In this document: piece by piece, positions 23,591 to 31,139 of the stretch
Numbering within the stretch: the stretch's first letter is position 1
Layout of the letters: each line of letters begins with the position of its first letter
Assembly: GCA_021773355.1 (NCBI GenBank)
Contig: JAJFKE010000028.1
Location: 30,754 to 94,753, forward strand
Source of the DNA: Gammaproteobacteria bacterium
GTDB taxonomy: Bacteria; Pseudomonadota; Gammaproteobacteria; Pseudomonadales; Pseudohongiellaceae
DNA: 64,000 nucleotides
Direction of reading: 5' to 3'
Made by a program: the position numbers and the translations under genes
Notes under the pieces: model-generated
Told to the model about the DNA's origin: nothing
The model's input: only the letters and a program-made list of their open reading frames with translations
Databases searched by the model: none

Positions 23591-26500
23591 GTGAAGATTT
23601 CCAGATACTATCCGAAACTTCCCAGCGAGAATTATGAAATTTTTTTGGCATCGAGTACCAGGTATTCTTTGTGGAATAGCCTGCTCTATGCGGCGCAAAT
23701 AAATCCGGACCGCATTGCCATAGAATGTAAAGAAGAAATAACCTACAAGCAATTATATCAATGTGTAGAAGAACTAATTTCTAAAATCACAATTGAAAAA
23801 AATACTGTTGTTCTACTGATTTATCCAAGAGGAATTGAATTCGTTGTGGCAATGTTGGCGGCGATCGCCCGAAACTGTATTTTTGTACCAATTGATTCAT
23901 CCATTAGTGCTTCGAAATTACGGCACATTAACAAAGAATTGCAGCCGAGTTCTATACTGATCTCCAAGCAAGATATGCCAGATAATCAATTTGAGGAGTA
24001 CCTAAGCGATTTTCGAGAATGCCAGGGTAACGAGAAGCATATCCACCTAAAGCGATCTGTCGCCCCCCATAACATTAGTAAACTGTGTTCCGATGGATAC
24101 ATAATGTATACGTCAGGGTCAACTGGAAGACCTAAAGGAGTAATACAAAGCCAATCAGGGCTACTTTCCCAAATCAGAAACTATATACAATCAATAAAAA
24201 TCAGTTCTAACGACCGACTATCTTTGTTCGCACCAATTCCAACCGATGCGGCTTTTATGGACATATTCGGCTCGCTGTTGAGTGGGGCAACATTGTGTAT
24301 CTGCACTATATACGCATCAAATTTTCCAACAATCGCCAACTGGGTAGAACGAAATCGAATATCCATATTTCACTCAATCCCAACCTTGTACCGGTATTTC
24401 GCGAACTGCTACTCCAATTCGAATAGTGAACGCTCTCTCCGACTTATAGTTCTAGGAGGGGAACCTGTACGAAAACAGGACCTGGAACTATTTCAAAGAA
24501 AATTTCCTGCATCGGTTATTCTGTGCAACGGCTACGGGCCTACCGAGTGCACAGTCGCATTACAGTGCTTTTTCGAGATAGATGAGGATAAACACCTACC
24601 GAATGAAATCCCTATTGGCTGGCCAGTTGAAGGAGTAGGTTTATCTTTTGTCAGCTATAGCTCTACGGACACAGGAAACACGGGCGAACTGCGACTGAAA
24701 TCAAAAAGCATTGCCCTTGGTTATGTTTCGATGGAACAGGCTTCAAATTCGATTGAACTTTCTACTGAGGATTCATTCTACAATACCGGAGATTTAGTTC
24801 GTCAAGACAGAATTGGAATTTACTATTATGTCGGGCGAATAGATTCACGATTTAAGGTGAATGGCAATTGGATTAATAGTTTGGAAGTTGAACGTGATCT
24901 TATCGAAAAACTTCAGCTTGAGGACTGCGTGCTAATACTTGATGAGAGCGATAGTCTTCAGGCGTTTACCGTTTTCATAAAACCCCCTTCCACGAATGTC
25001 CTAGACGATGAGCACTGGATTTCATTAGTTCGAGAGTTCTCTGATTCAGACATCCCCATCAAGACGATTACAATTGAAACTGAATTCCCTAAGACAGATA
25101 GCGGGAAAATTGATCACATAAAACTTGCTCATTCGATCAGAAGTAAAAACCCTCGTCTCCCTACCAACACCGATATTGCAAGAATATTTTCTGAAGCACT
25201 TAATTGTTCCGTCAATACCGAAACAATCATAACGGCGCAGATCGCACTGAACTCAATTGACATACTCGAAATACTGGGAGAAATAGAAACAAAACTCGGT
25301 GTTAATGTAGCACTATTTGAATTCTTTGATTTCCCCTCAGCCGATCTTTTAGCCCAGCACCTGCTGTCCCGGGAAAAGCAAAACAAGATACGGCCTCCAA
25401 ATCAATACCCGCCCATCGAATACTCTAGCAGTTTTGACTTGTCCCCAGGACAGTTCAGATATTGGGAAAGGAGAGATGAATTGGATCACCGGGCTTGGAA
25501 CTTGATTTATATCACTGAATTCAAGGCCAATATCAGGAAGCAGGATATAGAGGTAGCTCTGGCGAAAACAATTCAGGCTTCCCCTCTCTTAACTGCAAGA
25601 ATACTAGGAGGCTCACAACCAAGTCACGACATTAGCCCGTGTGAATTCAACAGTTTTCGACTTGATACTTCAAGCAACGTTCAGCTGGCAACAGAATCGT
25701 ATAGGGAAATGAAACTTCCATTGGATGAAGGCTCTTTATTTCGTGCAACACTTGTCGAGGATGAAGAGGATAGGATTCACCTGGTTTGGAGTGCACACCA
25801 TATTGTATTTGACGCATGGTCACGAAATCTTTTCACAAATCAGTTGCATTTGAATTTGTGCAATAGAGAGAATGACGGTTTTGGAGGTTTTGAATATCGA
25901 GATTTTGTTGATGAACGCATCGAAGAAATTGAAAGCTTGGATATAGAGTCTAGACTGAAACTGCTGGAAGCATCTATCAACCATCACGATAACAGAATAC
26001 CCGTCAACAACTCCGCTTCTGAATGTGGTGTAACTTCGGAAAAATCCCATGCTAGATACAGATTATTGAGTAAAGCGTGTAGAAAGTTGAAAGTATCTCC
26101 ATTCACATATTCTTCTATGGTGTTTAGAGTTTTCATTCTGCTCATAACTGGCTCGGAATCATCCCTATTGACTACGGATCTGACTCAGAGATCTAGAAAA
26201 AAATGGAATAATGTTATTGGGCTATTCACAGAAGTTCTCATCCTCCCTAATACAATAGCTATAAATTCTTCGTTTGAAGTGAATGTTCTAAATGAAGCAA
26301 CTCGCTTGACCTTCGCTTTAAAAGAATCCCATTTACCACTAAAAAATGTTTTTGACAGCATTCTTCCGGGAGAGCTAAAGAATTACCATTGCCATCTCCC
26401 TTTCGCTATTTTTTATGAAAAAGAGAATTTGGATGGAGAACACGATAGTGTGTGGGCTATTACCAGGGAAGCTAGTGAATCAGCTACTACCAGGCCGTTG

Positions 26501-26671
26501 ATTCTGGTAGTTTCAGAAGAATCCGATACCATTACTCTTAGCCTCGAAAGTATGCAGGGATACTTTTACAAACAAGACCTCGAATTACATCTTAAGTCTC
26601 TATGTTCTCTATTTGATATTTTTTTGCAAGATTCTGCCACACCAATACAAAAACTACTTCGAGAATTCTGA
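23591..26671 (+). CDS. Nonribosomal peptide synthetase, A-T-C order
   Basis: The 1026-aa protein starts with an adenylation domain: YTSGSTGRPKG at 173-183, Asp219 in PTDAAFMD at the usual amino-group-binding position, NGYGPTE, YNTGDL, and Lys506 in PKTDSGKID. A carrier domain follows (Ser555 in ALNSIDILE), then a condensation domain (LSPGQFRYW, HHIVFDAWS with His737 as the catalytic candidate, IGLFTEVLILP). There is no thioesterase or reductase domain. The C-terminal condensation domain would pass the single loaded amino acid to a free amine acceptor. The carrier core reads LNSI instead of the usual GGDSI/L but keeps the serine. Start GTG, five bases after the previous gene. Confidence 0.93.
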   Translation: MKISRYYPKLPSENYEIFLASSTRYSLWNSLLYAAQINPDRIAIECKEEITYKQLYQCVEELISKITIEKNTVVLLIYPRGIEFVVAMLAAIARNCIFVPIDSSISASKLRHINKELQPSSILISKQDMPDNQFEEYLSDFRECQGNEKHIHLKRSVAPHNISKLCSDGYIMYTSGSTGRPKGVIQSQSGLLSQIRNYIQSIKISSNDRLSLFAPIPTDAAFMDIFGSLLSGATLCICTIYASNFPTIANWVERNRISIFHSIPTLYRYFANCYSNSNSERSLRLIVLGGEPVRKQDLELFQRKFPASVILCNGYGPTECTVALQCFFEIDEDKHLPNEIPIGWPVEGVGLSFVSYSSTDTGNTGELRLKSKSIALGYVSMEQASNSIELSTEDSFYNTGDLVRQDRIGIYYYVGRIDSRFKVNGNWINSLEVERDLIEKLQLEDCVLILDESDSLQAFTVFIKPPSTNVLDDEHWISLVREFSDSDIPIKTITIETEFPKTDSGKIDHIKLAHSIRSKNPRLPTNTDIARIFSEALNCSVNTETIITAQIALNSIDILEILGEIETKLGVNVALFEFFDFPSADLLAQHLLSREKQNKIRPPNQYPPIEYSSSFDLSPGQFRYWERRDELDHRAWNLIYITEFKANIRKQDIEVALAKTIQASPLLTARILGGSQPSHDISPCEFNSFRLDTSSNVQLATESYREMKLPLDEGSLFRATLVEDEEDRIHLVWSAHHIVFDAWSRNLFTNQLHLNLCNRENDGFGGFEYRDFVDERIEEIESLDIESRLKLLEASINHHDNRIPVNNSASECGVTSEKSHARYRLLSKACRKLKVSPFTYSSMVFRVFILLITGSESSLLTTDLTQRSRKKWNNVIGLFTEVLILPNTIAINSSFEVNVLNEATRLTFALKESHLPLKNVFDSILPGELKNYHCHLPFAIFYEKENLDGEHDSVWAITREASESATTRPLILVVSEESDTITLSLESMQGYFYKQDLELHLKSLCSLFDIFLQDSATPIQKLLREF

Positions 26672-26672
26672 A

Positions 26673-27578
26673 ATGGCCAACGTAGCCATTGTCTATGTAT
26701 CAAAAGAAGACACTCCCTTTAAAGAAGCCATATCTGAATCGTTTATTTGCGATCTTGCCAGTATGCTGTCAGCTAAGGGGCACATTCAGGGCATTTTCAA
26801 ATTTTCGCCATCAAGCGAATTTCTTAAACATATTTCTATGTTTAGGCCAGATGTGGTGCTTAATCTGGCTTATGGCTATGAGATGGACGGAATTCGTATA
26901 GACCAGGCCGCTATAGCAAATTCACTTGAAAAAATTAATTGCAGGTTAATTGGCTCTAATAGTTCTGCCCTATCCCTCGTTCAGGACAAAGTTAGGTGCT
27001 CTGAAATATTAAGATCACAGGGCGTTCGAGTAGCACGATCAATAATTATGGGAGACGATTTGCCACCGACTTGGAAATGTATTATTAAGCCTCGATTTGG
27101 GGGGTGCCATAGGGACATCAGAATTAGCGAGTACTCTCAACTATCCGAAGACGATTTCGACTTGTCGAAGTACATTGTTGAGGATTACATTTCCGGGAGG
27201 GAGTTCACAATTGGCTTGTATGAGAGCGATGCTGGTTTGACTGCATTTAAACCATTGGAAATTGAATTTGCGGCTAGTGAAAAAATACGGATTTTGGGAG
27301 ATCATCACCCTGCTGTTAGCTATGCTCACCTTGATAGAGACGAATTCCACCTCCGGGATACTGCAAAATCCGCCTTTTCAATATTGTCTCTGTCGGATTA
27401 CTCCAGAATGGATTTCCGTGTAAACGACGATAATGAAGCATTCCTCATCGATGTTAATGGCTTACCAAATTTGGATCCCGAGCGCAGCTTTCTCCCAATG
27501 ATTGCACTGGAAAATGGTGTTGCTATCCAAGATCTAATGATTTCGATTATTGATCACAAATTGAGTTCAGTATTGTAG
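26673..27578 (+). CDS. ATP-grasp ligase, D-Ala-D-Ala-ligase-like (biosynthetic cluster)
   Basis: The 301-aa protein follows the Ddl plan: an N-terminal domain (RPDVVLNLAYGYEMDGIRID), the central GSNSSALSLVQDKVR, the IIKPRFGG lysine loop, the VEDYISGREFTIGLY adenine-binding strand, and a metal-binding end SRMDFRVNDDNEAFLIDVNG. The usual EVN is DVN, a conservative change. These enzymes join an acyl phosphate to an amine, forming a peptide or amide bond. The start lies one base after the NRPS stop (TGAAATG), so the genes are tightly coupled. It probably makes the acceptor dipeptide or adds the last residue; a peptidoglycan role is unlikely in this context. Confidence 0.9.
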   Translation: MANVAIVYVSKEDTPFKEAISESFICDLASMLSAKGHIQGIFKFSPSSEFLKHISMFRPDVVLNLAYGYEMDGIRIDQAAIANSLEKINCRLIGSNSSALSLVQDKVRCSEILRSQGVRVARSIIMGDDLPPTWKCIIKPRFGGCHRDIRISEYSQLSEDDFDLSKYIVEDYISGREFTIGLYESDAGLTAFKPLEIEFAASEKIRILGDHHPAVSYAHLDRDEFHLRDTAKSAFSILSLSDYSRMDFRVNDDNEAFLIDVNGLPNLDPERSFLPMIALENGVAIQDLMISIIDHKLSSVL

Positions 27579-29014
27579 CGCTCTGCAATTTCCTCCCGTG
27601 GTATAGCGAAGTCATTTATAAGTGAGCCAACTTCTGGGTAAGCTAGGCTTATATGAATATGCAAATTAGTAATCGATATATGAATGCATTCCGAACTATT
27701 GATTGATGTGGTCAATTCTCGCAAAGTAGCTAATTCTAGCTTTCGCATTTTTGAGTCTGAGATGGTACCCGTCTCCATTAGATGCATCGCCTTCTTAAAC
27801 TGAACACATAGCCTAAAATGATCCCTTAATATACACAGGACTGCTAGTTCATGATGCATGCGGAGAAGATCATCTGTTTCACTCAAAAAACCAATATCTT
27901 TACCGAAAAACCCCTCCATATCAGTAAAAAATTTCCCCACTAGATTAACTACCACTTCATCCTTAATAAGAAACCAGCCATATCTCTTGCTCCGATAATC
28001 CATTGCCGCCGCATATTCTCCTTCTGCTGATCTAACAAATTTCTCGTTGATATCGCCTATCTTTATCCAATAGAAGCCCTCGGAAGGAATTTCTATAGTC
28101 GAACACGAAATTAATTCTAAGTGTCTTTTAGCGTCTAATAAGAGCTGATCATGGGTTTCCACAAGCTCCGACATGTTAGTTGATATCGCTCTCACAATTT
28201 CGCAGAGCTGCTGATCACTTGCAGCAGTTTCGAAATATAGTGCTCTAATATTACTAGGCGTCCATCTCAACTCATTGCACGGAACCCCCTGATAGTGCGG
28301 CGTATCAGAAGCCTGACTAATGAAACTCAAATTTTCAAAAGTTTCATCGGGCCATGCTACAGAGGCCCAGGTCGGAGTAAATTTGATTTTTGATTTGCCA
28401 AGCTGGCTTTCTGAAGCCCGCACAGCATGGTTTGCATAACGCTCCGATTGGCCACCAATATTCCTTTTGAGATAAGTCGACAGCGTAGAATAGATTGGTT
28501 CGCCCAAGCTCGGTACAATCGAGTCAAAAAATGAGCGCTCGAGATCCGGTCGACTTTTTAGTAGCTCCAACAAGCGAGCTTTTTGTATCTTCGTTCGCTC
28601 AAATAGTGTTCCTGCCCCCTTCACTTCCAGTTGCAATTCCAACTTCCCATTCCCCCAGCCTAGTGACGATAGATCCAAAAACGCAACATCCTTGACCATG
28701 CCGAGCTGGTTGACCGAAGCAGGGTTGATCAGGAATGTTCGCCCTCCTGTCATCTGAGCTTGTACTTCAACTCTCTCATTCTGTGTCGAAAGTGCTGGGG
28801 GCGTAAACGAATATATTGGTGTGGTGGAACCAGAAAGACCCGTATCTACATAACGCAAATAATTCTTGCCCAACTCCTTCACCCTTTCATCTGCTGGACA
28901 TACATGCAAGTTTACTTTCAAGAAGCGATCATCATAATGTTTCCAATACATCACTTCCGTGTTGTCGGGGAGAAAACTACCTTTGTAATAGCCCATATCG
29001 ATTTGCCACCGCAT
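27554..29014 (-). CDS. Unrecognised 486-aa protein, convergent with the biosynthetic operon
   Basis: No family is recognised. The protein is soluble, with a beta-rich first half and a long helical C-terminal half (about residues 280-470). It has the same AT-rich composition as the operon it faces, and its 3' end overlaps the ATP-grasp gene by 25 bases, so it probably arrived with the cluster. The start is uncertain: the ATG at 29014 or the next ATG six codons on, neither with a clear ribosome-binding site. A regulator, immunity protein or additional enzyme are all open. Confidence 0.7.
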   Translation of the reverse strand: MRWQIDMGYYKGSFLPDNTEVMYWKHYDDRFLKVNLHVCPADERVKELGKNYLRYVDTGLSGSTTPIYSFTPPALSTQNERVEVQAQMTGGRTFLINPASVNQLGMVKDVAFLDLSSLGWGNGKLELQLEVKGAGTLFERTKIQKARLLELLKSRPDLERSFFDSIVPSLGEPIYSTLSTYLKRNIGGQSERYANHAVRASESQLGKSKIKFTPTWASVAWPDETFENLSFISQASDTPHYQGVPCNELRWTPSNIRALYFETAASDQQLCEIVRAISTNMSELVETHDQLLLDAKRHLELISCSTIEIPSEGFYWIKIGDINEKFVRSAEGEYAAAMDYRSKRYGWFLIKDEVVVNLVGKFFTDMEGFFGKDIGFLSETDDLLRMHHELAVLCILRDHFRLCVQFKKAMHLMETGTISDSKMRKLELATLRELTTSINSSECIHISITNLHIHISLAYPEVGSLINDFAIPREEIAERYNTELNL

Positions 29015-29122
29015 TCATGCTCATCAATTTTGATCTATGGAATTAAGAGTAAACTCAATTTACGATAGTCCATTGTATTTCAGACTCAAACCCATTAGTT
29101 GCCGTTAGATAATACCTAACAT

Positions 29123-29746
29123 TTATCCTGGGCGGCCCATGCTGAATAGTGACTCGCCATCCACCCGAGTATAGTCGTTATAACCCAACCTGCCGATGAC
29201 CAGCATTTTCATCACATCAACCAAGCCTTCCTCAGTGATAAACTCGTCATCTATGTGAATCCCCACCACCTCGCCAAATATAACTCTGTAGGCATCTGCC
29301 TCAGTCCAGCCGGGAATCTCCACGCTCTTCAGGTAACGGCACTCAAGATGTACCGGCGCTTCTTTAATGCGCGGGGCATTAACTAGTTTGGAGGGGATAG
29401 CGGTCAAGCCCGACAGGCTTATCTCATCACAATCCGGGGGCAGTGCCTCTGATGATTTATTCATTTTCTCACGCGTGTCCCAGGTGGCCAGATTGCAAAC
29501 AAACTCGCCCATGGATTCAATATTCCTTACCGAGTCTTTCAGGCCATCTGCGGCCGAACCCACGCCACCGGAAAACATGACAGTGGGCGGGCTGTAACTC
29601 ACTGCATTGAAAAAGCTGTAGGGTGCGAGATTGCGTACGCCCGTTTTATCCGTGGAGCTGATCCAGCCGATGGGTCGCGGGATGATCAAACTGTTGAAAG
29701 GATTTTGGGGCAGTCCGTGGTTTTTCTTCTTGGGTTCGTAAAACAT
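29123..29746 (-). CDS. Flavin reductase family protein (FMN-binding split barrel)
   Basis: The 207-aa protein matches the DIM6/NTAB flavin reductase-like family: IPRPIGWISSTDKTGVRNLAPYS near the start is the flavin-phosphate loop region, followed by SYSPPTVMFSGG and the conserved EFVCNLAT. Members bind FMN and reduce it, or use it to act on small substrates, in the cytoplasm. The length is normal. Composition returns to that of the core genome here, so the biosynthetic island ends before this gene. Confidence 0.88.
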   Translation of the reverse strand: MFYEPKKKNHGLPQNPFNSLIIPRPIGWISSTDKTGVRNLAPYSFFNAVSYSPPTVMFSGGVGSAADGLKDSVRNIESMGEFVCNLATWDTREKMNKSSEALPPDCDEISLSGLTAIPSKLVNAPRIKEAPVHLECRYLKSVEIPGWTEADAYRVIFGEVVGIHIDDEFITEEGLVDVMKMLVIGRLGYNDYTRVDGESLFSMGRPG

Positions 29747-29861
29747 AGAGATACAATTCTAAAATTGATTGACGAAAGCAAAGCAAAGAGCGGAACGAAT
29801 CAATGTTCTGTGGCTTCTACCGCAAGTGGGAAGTAACTAGTTTTTATAATTTGGTAACAAA

Positions 29862-30389
29862 TCATCGTTCATCGCGCTGCAATTCTTTCTTGAATTGCTT
29901 GAATTTCTTAACATAGATGTCAGCGCTCTTAAGCAAGTCTGCTTGCTGTTCAGCTGATAAAGTCTTAACCACTTTAGCAGGCGAGCCCATCACCAAGGAG
30001 CCATCGGGAATCTCCTTGTTTTCGGTAACCAGGCTGTTCGCCCCTATCAAGCAATTGTTACCTATCTTGGCGCCGTTAAGAACTACCGCATTAATTCCAA
30101 TAAGAGAGTTATCACCGATAGTACAACCATGCAGCATCGCCTTATGGCCTATGGTAACGTTCTTACCGATTGTCAGTGGGGAGCCGTAATCGGTGTGCAG
30201 CACCGCGCCGTCCTGTACATTAGAATTTTCACCGACGGTGATTAATTCATTGTCACCGCGTATGACGGCGTTAAACCAAACGCTGGCGTTGTTCTTCAAC
30301 CTTACTAAGCCAATCACATCGGCACTGTCGGCGACGAAATAGTCATCACCTTGAATATCCACTTCAAACTCACCCAAACGGTACAACAT
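29862..30389 (-). CDS. Gamma-class carbonic anhydrase family protein (left-handed beta-helix)
   Basis: The 175-aa protein is built of hexapeptide repeats (for example [21 protein letters not shown]) that form a left-handed beta-helix. It has the histidines expected for the zinc site of gamma carbonic anhydrases (one in LHTDYG and two in [10 protein letters not shown]). This is the YrdA/PaaY-like group found next to many genes; activity ranges from CO2 hydration to thioesterase. The ATG has GGAG upstream. It is adjacent to the interrupted tRNA-Gly gene. Confidence 0.9.
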   Translation of the reverse strand: MLYRLGEFEVDIQGDDYFVADSADVIGLVRLKNNASVWFNAVIRGDNELITVGENSNVQDGAVLHTDYGSPLTIGKNVTIGHKAMLHGCTIGDNSLIGINAVVLNGAKIGNNCLIGANSLVTENKEIPDGSLVMGSPAKVVKTLSAEQQADLLKSADIYVKKFKQFKKELQRDER

Positions 30390-30460
30390 TATTTACTCCG
30401 TAATTCTATTTCCAATTCCAGGCTTATTGGCGCAGAATCATTGTTCGCAAAAAAGACAAA

Positions 30461-30610
30461 GCGAGTGTAACTCAGTTGGTAGAGTACTAGCTTCCCAAGC
30501 TAGTTGTCGCTAGTTCGACAAGCGCGAAGCGCGCAGCACGACCGAAGGTCGCCCGCAGGGTGAGGAATTTGGCTTAGCCAAATTCCGAATGACCCTCGTC
30601 GCCCGCTCCA
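30461..30610 (+). tRNA. tRNA-Gly(CCC), T-arm interrupted by about 74 nt of palindromes
   Basis: The 5' part (30461-30518) has an acceptor strand GCGAGTG, a D-arm ACTC...GAGT, a perfect anticodon stem CTAGC/GCTAG around TTCCCAA (anticodon CCC, glycine) and the TTCGA of the T-loop. The 3' part (about 30593-30610) gives the T-stem strand, the acceptor strand CGCCCGC and an encoded TCCA. Removing about 74 bases leaves 76, the normal length. The acceptor stem has one A-C mismatch and the T-stem one mismatch, so the gene may be decaying. The insert holds three hairpins (see the repeat entry). Confidence 0.72.
30519..30592 (+). repeat. Palindrome-rich insert inside the tRNA-Gly T-arm
   Basis: Three stems in a row: GCGC/GCGC around 30522-30532, CGACC/GGTCG at 30539-30551, and an 11-bp perfect stem GGAATTTGGCT/AGCCAAATTCC at 30564-30586. 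The last is nested inside an AGGGT/ACCCT pair (about 30557-30596), whose outer arm reaches into the tRNA 3' part. There is no room for a protein or a group I intron. Confidence 0.75.
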
Positions 30611-30644
30611 ATTTAGTAGTAAAAAGGATAGATCTATTTTTTGT

Positions 30645-31076
30645 TCACGAACGTGGGTCCAACCTTAGAAAATAGCGCGGCGGAAACCCAGTTCGAAACC
30701 TAAACTCAAATCCAAAACTATAAACCTCGCGTATGTGTTCTTCTTCAGCTCCTTCCAAGGAGACGGCTAAGTATGGCTGAAATGAATCCTCACCCGGCAT
30801 CTTTACTTCCACATTGGGATTAGCCAATGCCTGTCTATACCAGGCGCGGGGCCAATGATTGGCAGCAATATAATTATTGCCGTCAATCTGTTCCAAACGC
30901 AGCACCCGTTCGTGACGATCGTTGTCTTCGTTGAAGGTTGCTATGACTAATGAGGTACTGCCCTGCGGTTGGTTGTATCCGAGCCTAGCTTCGAACCAGA
31001 CGATGGAACCTATGTAGGCCAGGAACAACACACCTGCTGCGACCAGTGACCACTTTAGGGTCTTGTTGTTTTTCAT
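30645..31076 (-). CDS. Membrane-anchored split-barrel (deazaflavin/nitroreductase-like) protein
   Basis: The 143-aa protein has one N-terminal membrane segment (WSLVAAGVLFLAYIGSIVW), then a domain with the PRAWYRQALANPNVEV stretch typical of the DUF385-like, F420/PPOX split-barrel group. It probably faces the periplasm. Two distant relatives with the same plan occur at 49457-49975 and 58113-58604. Cofactor and substrate are unknown. Confidence 0.65.
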   Translation of the reverse strand: MKNNKTLKWSLVAAGVLFLAYIGSIVWFEARLGYNQPQGSTSLVIATFNEDNDRHERVLRLEQIDGNNYIAANHWPRAWYRQALANPNVEVKMPGEDSFQPYLAVSLEGAEEEHIREVYSFGFEFRFRTGFPPRYFLRLDPRS

Positions 31077-31139
31077 TATTGGTTCTCGTTATTTTATAGG
31101 TGGTGCTCGATCACACATTTTTTACATCAATCGAATTGC

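Noticed and set aside
20009..27578. Mycosporine-like amino acid cluster (ATP-grasp, NRPS-like, PhyH)
   Set aside because: The demethyl-4-deoxygadusol synthase and O-methyltransferase are absent, and the NRPS is A-T-C rather than A-T-TE, so only the enzyme classes overlap.
30519..30592. Group I or group II intron in the tRNA-Gly gene
   Set aside because: About 74 bases is far too short, and it sits in the T-arm rather than the anticodon loop.
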